This document shows, piece by piece, positions 1 to 6,185 of a DNA stretch of 18,299 bases. The notes below the pieces were generated by a model. The model was not told the DNA's origin. It saw nothing but the letters and a program-made list of their open reading frames with translations, and did no database searches. The position numbers were made by a program, and so were the translations under genes. How positions within the stretch are numbered: the first letter of the stretch is position 1; each line of letters starts with the position of its first letter. Location: assembly GCA_946409675.1 (NCBI GenBank), contig CAMJXI010000005.1, forward strand, positions 1-18,299. Direction: 5' to 3'. The stretch comes from an uncultured Lactobacillus sp. GTDB taxonomy: Bacteria; Bacillota; Bacilli; Lactobacillales; Lactobacillaceae.

Positions 1-560
1 TAATATTGGTTTTCATTTTGGTTCTTAGCATAAATATAAACTGGATCTAACTGTTTTCCATCGATTACAACTGGGAACCCAACAATAAAGTTTGGTGATA
101 CGGTATAACCCTCATTAGCTGAGTTCTTTACCTCTTCAAAAAGATAGACTGCGTTTTTTCCATCAAATGTAGTAGGAAGACTGAAAGCAGCTACACCATC
201 TTTTCCATCTTCATTCTTAGTTACAACAGTGTTGATTGGACTTTTTTTGTCAGTACTTCCGACAAAATTTTCTTTATCGTTAGAATTCCAATAGTCTTCA
301 GTGACATTATAAATGTTAAAACTTACTCCATTTAAACGAGTTGATGACATTGGGTCTGAAATTTGAGCACCATTATTGTCGATTGAAGGTTGATAGAGTT
401 TACTAAAACCAAACTTCGTCAATACAACTTTTTGTTCTGTAGGTGTTGCATCAGCATCTTCAGCCTTTACTCCAGTACTAAACGAACCAAGTGCCAATGG
501 TAACAACATTACTAATACACCAAGGAAGGCGTAGATTTTCTTAAATAATTTATTTTTCAT
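1..560 (-). CDS. LPXTG-type pilin subunit, N-terminal part (gene continues beyond the left edge)
   Basis: The 186 visible codons start at ATG 560-558 and run off the window, so the C-terminal anchor is not seen. Residues 1-33 form a Sec signal peptide: a Lys-rich start, a hydrophobic core and a cleavage site after VKA. The rest resembles the N-terminal domain of Gram-positive sortase-assembled pilins. VYIYAKN at residues 174-180 fits the pilin motif (VYPK/YxKN), whose lysine (K179) would be the nucleophile for pilus polymerisation. Residues 139-152 (YLFEEV...EGY) look like a degenerate E-box, which supports an intramolecular isopeptide bond. The start overlaps the end of the upstream pilin gene by 11 nt. 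An AAGGAG lies about 13 nt upstream, a slightly long spacing. Third in the operon, it is probably a shaft or basal subunit; which of the two cannot be told. The pilin class is fairly secure from motif and context. Confidence 0.8.
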   Translation of the reverse strand, partial: MKNKLFKKIYAFLGVLVMLLPLALGSFSTGVKAEDADATPTEQKVVLTKFGFSKLYQPSIDNNGAQISDPMSSTRLNGVSFNIYNVTEDYWNSNDKENFVGSTDKKSPINTVVTKNEDGKDGVAAFSLPTTFDGKNAVYLFEEVKNSANEGYTVSPNFIVGFPVVIDGKQLDPVYIYAKNQNENQY

Positions 561-1665
561 TTTTCTTTCTCTTCTCCTTATTAAGACCGATAAAATATCC
601 CAAACTGATAACAACTAAAACTACTCCGAGAATCCCAAAACCTTTTGCTTCTCCCGTTTTTGGTAAGACCTTTTGAATTAATTTATCAATCTCTTCAACA
701 ACGTCTATTCCCGGTTTGATAATCTCAACATCCTGATCCGGATCTTCCGGTATTTCCGGTTCCTCCGGCGGGTTGCCCGGTTCTGGCGGTGATTCCTTCC
801 GGTTAAAGACTTTCATCCACGTATCCGGATTATCCAGGTACTCACCCGCCACAACTTCAAATTCCACATTACTTTGTAACAACTCATACCCATTTGGGGC
901 ACGAATTTCTCTAATATAGTACGTTCCAGCTTTCAAGCCATCAATTGTAAAATGGCCCTCAGCATCACTTGTCAAAATTTTGAGGTTACTATCTACTGCA
1001 TCAGCAGAAGATTTAACAATAGTTTTTAACCACGTACCATCATTGGTTAGGTAGCCCTCATTTTTTATTCCGACGATAAATTGTGCACCTGCAAGTGGAT
1101 TTTTATCATCCAAATCCACTTTGATAAATTGTTTTTTAAATAGTTTTGGTTTCTTTTTAACCACATTCTTTGGATAAACATGATATTCCCCAACAAAATG
1201 TCTTGGGATAGTCACCACTAAGTTTTGACCTTTAACCACATTTTCCAATGGACTTTCAATTAATAGGTAAGTCCTTCCCGGCGTTAAGTTTGAAAAATTA
1301 ATTTGCCCGTTGGCATCTGTTATTTCCTGGGTAATCTTCTCAATGTCTAACATCTGATACTGGGAAATTATTTGATCAATTGCTGTTTCAGCTTTTAAGC
1401 CAGGTTTCTTGAGTAAGTTATGATACTCGTCGGTCACGTCATACAACGTAAACTCGACTCCCTCAAACGGCACATCTTGGTCCAAGCTCAATTCTTGTCC
1501 GGTATTAATCAGATCCGGTAACTTCTCGTCTTCGTTAAATTTTAATTTATGAACGACGATGCTGGTTCCTGAATCTGCTGCTACCACTTGATCTGGTTCC
1601 ATGTGGAGGGCGAATACGCCTAAGGCCATCACAAGCAAGGTAAACATTTTAATTAGCTTGTTCAT
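550..1665 (-). CDS. LPXTG-anchored pilin subunit (SpaA/CnaB domains)
   Basis: This 371-residue surface protein is a probable covalent pilus subunit. Visible elements in order are a signal peptide (about residues 1-30), an N-terminal pilin domain, the pilin motif YPKN at 164-167 with K166 as likely sortase C nucleophile, a CnaB/SpaA-like domain at about 175-285 with E-box YYIREIRAPNGY (E253), and a Pro/Glu-rich linker at about 290-310. LPKTG follows at 334-338, then a hydrophobic segment and the basic tail KEKRKKNEK. ATG 1665 is preferred over the GTG three codons upstream, because GGAGGTGG sits 5 nt before it and because its ATGA overlaps the stop of the upstream adhesin gene, a sign of translational coupling. 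Backbone or basal role is unresolved. Assembly would need a pilin sortase, which is not in the window. Confidence 0.85.
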   Translation of the reverse strand: MNKLIKMFTLLVMALGVFALHMEPDQVVAADSGTSIVVHKLKFNEDEKLPDLINTGQELSLDQDVPFEGVEFTLYDVTDEYHNLLKKPGLKAETAIDQIISQYQMLDIEKITQEITDANGQINFSNLTPGRTYLLIESPLENVVKGQNLVVTIPRHFVGEYHVYPKNVVKKKPKLFKKQFIKVDLDDKNPLAGAQFIVGIKNEGYLTNDGTWLKTIVKSSADAVDSNLKILTSDAEGHFTIDGLKAGTYYIREIRAPNGYELLQSNVEFEVVAGEYLDNPDTWMKVFNRKESPPEPGNPPEEPEIPEDPDQDVEIIKPGIDVVEEIDKLIQKVLPKTGEAKGFGILGVVLVVISLGYFIGLNKEKRKKNEK

Positions 1666-2717
1666 TTTGACCACCTCCGATCCCGGAGCCTGATACTAAT
1701 GGCTATCCCACCAAAAATCAGCAGGATAATTCCCACAATCCAGTAATTAAGGGTACCGTGTCCCCCGGTTTGAGGAAGTGGAATTGGCGTTTGATCATTT
1801 TTCAGGTCAAAATCCGTTTCCTTAGTCTCTGAATCTTCAGCGGTTGTATCTTGATCAGTGGGCTCTTTTGTTTCTGGGTTCTTATTAACAAAGAGGTTAT
1901 CTGCTTTACCAAAACCTTTGATTGTAACTTCCCCAGCAGAATTAATTGTTACTATCCAATAATCCTTTTCTGGGTCCAGCTTCTCATACCCATCAGGTGC
2001 TGTTTCTTCAGTAATCTTATAAAGATAATTCGGTCTCAAATTGGTTAATTCGTACTGACCTGTGTCTTTATTTAAAGTTATTGCTGGCTTAACATCTGAA
2101 CTCGTTGAGGGTGTCCCATCTTTGTTCAACTCTTGCACGGCAAATGTTGCACCCTCAAGTTTCACGTTCGTGTTCGAGTCAATCTTTCCAAAAGTTGCTG
2201 TAAGATACTTTTGGTTATAAATTTCAATTTGAGGCGTGGTTATTTCAACCTCAGGCTCTCCATTATTATTATTCTGATAAACCTTATGACTACCATCAGT
2301 TGCCACCACAATTCTCCAGGTGATCTCGTTCTTGATGTATCTTGGTAACGGAGCAACTTCTCTCAAGGTATATGTACCGGCAATAAGGCCAGAAATATCA
2401 ATTTCACCATTAGTATCGGTTTTATTGTCTTTATCGAGCATCTCTTTTCCGTCTTGACGTTTTAGCGAAAACTCAACATCTTGAAGTGGTGTGTTTGTTG
2501 CCAAGTCTCGTTTAACTAATTTGAACTCACCAAGACTAGTAAGGAATGGATTATAGAAATTGTGAATATCTGAAACGTTAAGCTGATACAGATTCTTTAC
2601 CCATATGTATCCGTTTATCGATCCTGCATTTAATGCCACCGTGGCTTGCGGAGCGACCAAACTTCCCATCAGTATTCTTCCAGACCCAAGGTCATACTGA
2701 TTTTTGACCGCAATCAT
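1662..2717 (-). CDS. C-terminal fragment of the tip adhesin: end of choice-of-anchor A domain, two CnaB domains, LPQTG anchor
   Basis: This is the 351-codon frame downstream of the TAG. Residues 1-45 are the conserved end of a choice-of-anchor A domain. Residues 63-140 (EFKLVKRD...GTYTLREVAP) and 170-260 (E-box YKITEETAPDGY) are CnaB/SpaA-like domains that normally carry Lys-Asn/Asp isopeptide bonds. LPQTG is at 314-318, followed by a hydrophobic stretch and the basic tail RLRDRRWSK. The ATG at 2717 has no convincing Shine-Dalgarno sequence and there is no signal peptide, so independent expression at the surface is unlikely. The frame is best read as the severed half of the gene above. It ends in the ATGA overlap with the next pilin. 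Confidence 0.5.
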   Translation of the reverse strand: MIAVKNQYDLGSGRILMGSLVAPQATVALNAGSINGYIWVKNLYQLNVSDIHNFYNPFLTSLGEFKLVKRDLATNTPLQDVEFSLKRQDGKEMLDKDNKTDTNGEIDISGLIAGTYTLREVAPLPRYIKNEITWRIVVATDGSHKVYQNNNNGEPEVEITTPQIEIYNQKYLTATFGKIDSNTNVKLEGATFAVQELNKDGTPSTSSDVKPAITLNKDTGQYELTNLRPNYLYKITEETAPDGYEKLDPEKDYWIVTINSAGEVTIKGFGKADNLFVNKNPETKEPTDQDTTAEDSETKETDFDLKNDQTPIPLPQTGGHGTLNYWIVGIILLIFGGIAISIRLRDRRWSK

Positions 2718-2744
2718 GGGATTTACCGCGTCTTTTCCGACAAA

Positions 2745-3869
2745 CTAGGTCTCATCGGGTAAAACAGGAATTATTGATTTATTTCCCCCGTCCGATTCCT
2801 TTTTATTTGTAAAAGATGTAACTTGATTTGCATTCGGTAAATAATAAGTAATTTTTTGTGCAATTTCATCGTCATCATAGTCTGCTCGATTATCATTAAA
2901 CACAAAATTCTTGGCTGTTGAATAGACTATCACTTGATCAAAATCAGACTCTTGTAAAAACTCATCTCCTGGATTCGGGTTCTTTGATGTTGTAAGATGA
3001 AAAGTTGGTAAGTAGCGAGAATCGTTGTCAATTCGAGAATCATCGTTACCATTAACGGTTATCCCGTTAACAGTACTTGGAGCTATTTCATCTAAGTTAA
3101 TTAACGCAATTTTTGAATCACCAGCATCATAAACGTGTGCTAGAATAGTTCTGTTCTTTCCATCTAGCCAACCATGATCCAGCCTTACAGACGTTGTTTG
3201 AGCATTTTCTAGAGAGGTAATTTTCTGCGATAACTGTGTGGTCACTAAGTTCAATTTACTATCAAGTTGCTCAAAAGTTCGATTTGTCTGTTCCTGATCC
3301 ATCGTCTTAATTAGTCCGCCAACCTCAAGTTTTGTCGGGTCACTATCTAATCGATCAACCCAAGTAGAAGTTCCCGGAACAACCAACCAGCCTGGATTAT
3401 CAACACTTCTCCCACCGGCTAGTTTTGGAGTAGATCGAGTCGCATAACTCGTGTAATTACCTCCCAACAACATTGCGGTTTTATGATTTTTCGTTAATAC
3501 TTGTCCAACAATTGGTGCCATGGGTGGCAACATTCCATCAGAAAATGTTCCGGCGTAATCATAGTACGATTGTGAATTATCAGATCCATTTGAATCTAAT
3601 TTAAATTCAGGAATTGTAGCATTTCCTTTAACGGCCATGGGACCATCTTCGGTACCTGAGTCAGCAAAATGATTACCTGACACGTAGGCATTATATAAGA
3701 ACAAATCGTTAACAGATTTTTCTTCTTCCTGAGTAAGTGGAGTTTTGCTCTTAGAATCTGCTTTTACATTTTCCGAGCTAGAACTAAAATTAAAGATAGG
3801 TAGCACGAGGAACATTATTAGTACGAGAAATAAAATTCGTTTTATAGTCCCATTTTTCAGAATGTTCAT
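2745..3869 (-). CDS. N-terminal fragment of the tip adhesin: signal peptide plus most of the choice-of-anchor A domain
   Basis: This 374-residue product would be made if the TAG at 2747-2745 is obeyed. It starts at ATG 3869 with an AAAGGTAGG ribosome binding site a few bases upstream and has a clear Sec signal peptide ending VKA at residue 37. The choice-of-anchor A signature is seen near residues 55-90 (LFLYNAYVSG...GPMAVKGNA). The fragment lacks the end of that domain, both CnaB domains and the cell-wall anchor, so it would be secreted but not attached by sortase, and probably would not fold fully. It ends with LPDET, which is not an LPXTG motif, and no membrane segment follows. Confidence 0.6.
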   Translation of the reverse strand: MNILKNGTIKRILFLVLIMFLVLPIFNFSSSSENVKADSKSKTPLTQEEEKSVNDLFLYNAYVSGNHFADSGTEDGPMAVKGNATIPEFKLDSNGSDNSQSYYDYAGTFSDGMLPPMAPIVGQVLTKNHKTAMLLGGNYTSYATRSTPKLAGGRSVDNPGWLVVPGTSTWVDRLDSDPTKLEVGGLIKTMDQEQTNRTFEQLDSKLNLVTTQLSQKITSLENAQTTSVRLDHGWLDGKNRTILAHVYDAGDSKIALINLDEIAPSTVNGITVNGNDDSRIDNDSRYLPTFHLTTSKNPNPGDEFLQESDFDQVIVYSTAKNFVFNDNRADYDDDEIAQKITYYLPNANQVTSFTNKKESDGGNKSIIPVLPDET

Positions 3870-3961
3870 CGTCCTACCTTTCTACCCACAAAGTAAAAAA
3901 ACCAGCAATTAATTCAACGTGTTATATTATTTATTTCTAATTTCTTATTGATTTCGAAGTT

Positions 3962-3989
3962 ATTATAACCGGCCAAATTATCTTGTCAA
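3962..3989 (-). promoter_or_regulatory. Promoter of the pilin operon
   Basis: On the minus strand, TTGACA (3989-3984) and TATAAT (3967-3962) are separated by 16 bp. Both hexamers match the sigma-A consensus exactly. Transcription would start near 3955, giving a leader of about 85 nt before the ATG at 3869. Confidence 0.8.
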
Positions 3990-3991
3990 CT

Positions 3992-4005
3992 TTGGTATGT
4001 ACCAA
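3992..4005. promoter_or_regulatory. Palindrome TTGGTA-TG-TACCAA next to the pilin promoter, operator candidate
   Basis: Two perfect 6-bp arms with a 2-bp centre lie 2 bp upstream of the -35 hexamer of the pilin promoter. The size and GGTA..TACC form recall operators of GntR/HutC-type regulators, but the regulator is unknown and none is encoded here. A related odd palindrome AACCA-T-TGGTT lies at 4119-4129. Confidence 0.4.
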
Positions 4006-4022
4006 TATATTCCAAAAAATGG

Positions 4023-4056
4023 TAAAAGTTCGCAAAAAAGTAATTCGAACATTGAT
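4023..4056. promoter_or_regulatory. Inverted pair of CGAAC cores resembling PurR boxes
   Basis: GTTCG (4028-4032) and CGAAC (4046-4050) face opposite ways with centres 18 bp apart. Each extended site matches the published lactococcal PurBox pattern AWWWCCGAACWWT at about 11 of 13 positions by eye. Relative to the pilin promoter, the nearer core lies about 75 bp upstream of the predicted start. Function is inferred only. Confidence 0.3.
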
Positions 4057-4269
4057 ACCATTGCTTTCAGAAAATAAAATATTTTTTAAAATAAATTTAA
4101 AAAAATTATTTCACATGTAACCATTGGTTTTATAACACTTTTTATTAATTTAATCGGCGCACATCCTTGTTTTTTTATCCTTGTTAATGTTTTCGCAAAT
4201 GTTATATTTTGAATAATGAAAGAAATATCTAACATATTCGCACATATTATGTATATATTTTTGCCACAT

Positions 4270-4299
4270 TTTGGAAGATTGTTATTTATATCTTCCAAA
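4270..4299. repeat. Perfect 10-bp inverted repeat upstream of the fhs promoter
   Basis: Arms TTTGGAAGAT (4270-4279) and ATCTTCCAAA (4290-4299) flank a 10-nt loop. No T-run follows on either strand and no gene ends here, so it is not an obvious terminator. It lies 30 bp upstream of the fhs -35 hexamer and could be a protein-binding site. Confidence 0.45.
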
Positions 4300-4328
4300 T
4301 ATTATTGTTTCTTAATGAACAAGACTTA

Positions 4329-4357
4329 TTGAGATTTTTTCGTTCGTCTATTATACT
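4329..4357 (+). promoter_or_regulatory. Promoter of fhs
   Basis: TTGAGA (4329-4334) and TATACT (4352-4357) are separated by 17 bp, a good sigma-A promoter. Transcription would start near 4364, giving a leader of about 70 nt. A TTCGTTCGT copy (4339-4347) lies inside the spacer. Confidence 0.7.
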
Positions 4358-4399
4358 TAAAGTGAACTATTTTTCAGATTAATTTACCATTTCGTTCGT
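4339..4399 (+). promoter_or_regulatory. Direct repeat TTCGTTCGT in the fhs promoter and leader, PurR-site candidate
   Basis: The 9-mer TTCGTTCGT occurs at 4339-4347, between -35 and -10, and again at 4391-4399 in the leader, exactly 52 bp apart. Each contains the GTTCG core of PurR boxes (reverse orientation CGAAC). The placement over the promoter would suit repression. The outer PurBox positions match poorly, so this is a candidate only. Confidence 0.3.
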
Positions 4400-4434
4400 A
4401 TTTGGCCTAAAACGCAAAGGAGAACCAGCAACCA

Positions 4435-6096
4435 ATGACAGATTTAGAAATTGCACAACAAGCTACACTAGCACCAATCACCGAAATTGCCGAGAAAGCA
4501 GGCTTAGCGCCCAACGACATCGAATTATTCGGTCAATACAAGGCTAAAATCAACAAAAATTTCTCCAAAGAGCCATTCGATCCAAACCACAAGCTCATTC
4601 TTGTTACTTCTATTAACCCCACTCCAGCCGGCGAAGGTAAATCTACCGTCATGGTCGGTTTAGGTGACGCCCTTTCCCTCTTAGACAAGAAAACTATCAT
4701 TGCCATCCGCGAACCCTCAATGGGTCCCGTCATGGGCATGAAAGGTGGAGCAACCGGCGGTGGCCACAGTCAAATCGTCCCCATGGAAGACATCAACCTC
4801 CATTTCACCGGTGACTTACACGCCCTCACTAGTGCTAACAACACCCTAGCTGCCCTCATCGACAACTACATCCAGCGTGAAAACGAACTAGGCCTCGACC
4901 CTCGTCGCATCATCTGGCGTCGTGCCTTAGACATCAACGACCGTGCCTTAAGAAACGTCGTGACTGGTCTGGGTGGAGTCACCAATGGTGTTCCCCGCGA
5001 AGCCGGCTTCGACATTACCGCCGCTAGCGAACTAATGGCCGTTCTTTGTCTCTCAACTAGCATCGCCGACCTCAAGAAGCGTGTTGACCGCATCGTCGTT
5101 GGTTACAGCTTCACTAGAGAAGTAATTACCGTTGGCCAACTCGGATTCACCGACGCCATCGTTATTCTCTTAAAAGACGCCTTGAAACCTAACTTGGTTC
5201 AATCACTCGCCCACACACCTGCTATCGTGCATGGTGGTCCTTTTGCCAACATCGCCCACGGTTGTAACAGCGTGATGGCTACCAAAACAGCTCTTTCACT
5301 TGCCGATTTCACAGTAACCGAAGCTGGTTTTGGCTCAGATCTTGGTGCCGAGAAGTTCCTAGATATCAAAACACCTGTGCTTGGCAAACACCCCGATTGC
5401 GTCGTTGTCGTTGCCACTATCCGTGCCTTAAAATACAACGGTGGCCAAAAACTCGCTGACTTAAAGACTGAAGATACCGCGGCTCTTGCTAACGGAATGG
5501 GTAATCTCTTGCGTCACGTGGCCAACATGAAGAAGTACGGTTATTCTCCAGTCGTTGCCATCAACAAATTCGTTTCAGACACTGATGCTGAAATCGAAAT
5601 GATCAAGCATGCTTGTGACAAAGTTGGTACCAAAGCCATTACCGCTGATGCCTGGGGTCTTGGTGGCGAAGGCTGTCTGGACCTTGCTAAAGAAGTTGTG
5701 GAAGCAACTGGTGAAGCTACTACATTCACTCCACTATATGACGTGAACGATTCGATTGAGAACAAACTAAACACTGTTGTGACTGAGATTTACGGCGGTA
5801 GTAAAGTTGTCCTCACTAAAAAAGCGCGCAATCAAGTGCGTCGCTTAGAAAAGGAAGGTTTCGCTAATCTTCCAATCTGTATTGCCAAAACCCAATATTC
5901 CTTCTCAGATGACCCAACCTTGTTAGGTGCACCAGAGGGCTTTGAAGTTACCGTCCGGGAACTCATTCCTAAAATTGGGGCTGGTTTCATCGTTGCCTTG
6001 ACTGGGACAATCTTAACGATGCCTGGCCTACCAAAGGTTCCCGCAGCCGTTAAGATGACTATCGATGACGACGGCAAGATCGAAGGATTGTTCTAA
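4435..6096 (+). CDS. fhs: Formate-tetrahydrofolate ligase
   Basis: This cytosolic enzyme makes 10-formyl-tetrahydrofolate from formate, THF and ATP. The 553 residues match the usual length of the monofunctional bacterial enzyme. The nucleotide-binding loop TPAGEGKST is at 63-71, the signature [19 protein letters not shown] at 101-119, and the second family signature [12 protein letters not shown] at 326-337. ATG 4435 follows AAAGGAG at about 4416. The product is the one-carbon donor for PurN and PurH, both encoded in the convergent operon downstream. The gene has its own promoter, and GTTCG repeats in the control region make purine-dependent regulation plausible. Wobble positions are rich in C, especially in the first half, which suggests high expression. 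Identification is secure. Confidence 0.97.
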   Translation: MTDLEIAQQATLAPITEIAEKAGLAPNDIELFGQYKAKINKNFSKEPFDPNHKLILVTSINPTPAGEGKSTVMVGLGDALSLLDKKTIIAIREPSMGPVMGMKGGATGGGHSQIVPMEDINLHFTGDLHALTSANNTLAALIDNYIQRENELGLDPRRIIWRRALDINDRALRNVVTGLGGVTNGVPREAGFDITAASELMAVLCLSTSIADLKKRVDRIVVGYSFTREVITVGQLGFTDAIVILLKDALKPNLVQSLAHTPAIVHGGPFANIAHGCNSVMATKTALSLADFTVTEAGFGSDLGAEKFLDIKTPVLGKHPDCVVVVATIRALKYNGGQKLADLKTEDTAALANGMGNLLRHVANMKKYGYSPVVAINKFVSDTDAEIEMIKHACDKVGTKAITADAWGLGGEGCLDLAKEVVEATGEATTFTPLYDVNDSIENKLNTVVTEIYGGSKVVLTKKARNQVRRLEKEGFANLPICIAKTQYSFSDDPTLLGAPEGFEVTVRELIPKIGAGFIVALTGTILTMPGLPKVPAAVKMTIDDDGKIEGLF

Positions 6097-6148
6097 ACTA
6101 AATTACGAATTTACTCACAAATGTTTTTCTAATTACCAAATTTGTGCT

Positions 6149-6185
6149 AACCTGTACTTCTATTAATAGAAATGCAGGTTTTTTT
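6149..6185 (+). terminator. Rho-independent terminator of fhs, abutting the next start codon
   Basis: Outer arms AACCTG (6149-6154) and CAGGTT (6175-6180) enclose the palindrome TTCTATTAATAGAA (6158-6171), giving a nearly continuous stem with a UUAA loop and one mismatch. It is followed by seven T (6179-6185) and then directly by the ATG at 6186. An upstream weaker stem CACAAAT/ATTTGTG (6116-6122 with 6140-6146) may form an alternative hairpin. Confidence 0.75.

Larger units (their letters stand above)
1662..3869 (-). pseudogene. Pilus-tip type adhesin gene (choice-of-anchor A + CnaB + LPQTG) interrupted by an in-frame TAG
   Basis: Read straight through, this is one 735-codon frame. Codon 375 (2747-2745) is TAG, and nine sense codons follow before the next ATG at 2717. 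No frameshift is present. The two sides belong to one domain: the N-terminal side has the start of a choice-of-anchor A domain, and the C-terminal side begins with that domain's typical ending (GSLVAPQATVALNAGSINGY). The intact product would have a signal peptide (1-37), the choice-of-anchor A domain (about 45-430), two CnaB/SpaA-like domains (about 445-560 and 555-645), a Thr/Glu/Asp-rich linker, LPQTG at 698-702, a membrane segment and a basic tail. As first gene of the pilin operon it is a plausible tip adhesin. The stop could be a real nonsense mutation, a read-through site or a sequencing error; the sequence alone cannot decide. Confidence 0.75.
3870..4434. other. AT-rich divergent intergenic region between the pilin operon and fhs
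   Basis: These 565 bases separate two divergent genes and hold no credible coding region. They contain the two opposed promoters, an operator-like palindrome, a 10-bp inverted repeat and four CGAAC/GTTCG cores, listed separately. The central part (about 4060-4310) is strikingly A+T-rich compared with the flanking genes, and apart from the inverted repeat and palindrome I see nothing recognisable in it. Confidence 0.8.

Noticed and set aside
2745..2747. Pyrrolysine-type recoding of the TAG
   Set aside because: No recoding element is visible, and this amino acid system is not known from lactic acid bacteria. A nonsense mutation or a base error is simpler.
2745..2759. LPDET at the end of the truncated adhesin as a sorting signal
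   Set aside because: It does not fit LPXTG (Glu stands at the Thr position), and no hydrophobic segment or basic tail follows. The true anchor is LPQTG further on in the same frame.
4086..4298. 70-codon frame on the minus strand in the AT-rich intergenic region
   Set aside because: It starts with TTG inside the inverted repeat, has no ribosome binding site, and its composition looks like translated AT-rich noncoding DNA.
3870..4434. Riboswitch or T-box in the fhs or pilin leader
   Set aside because: The leaders are only about 70-85 nt, with no purine, THF or T-box core that I can recognise.
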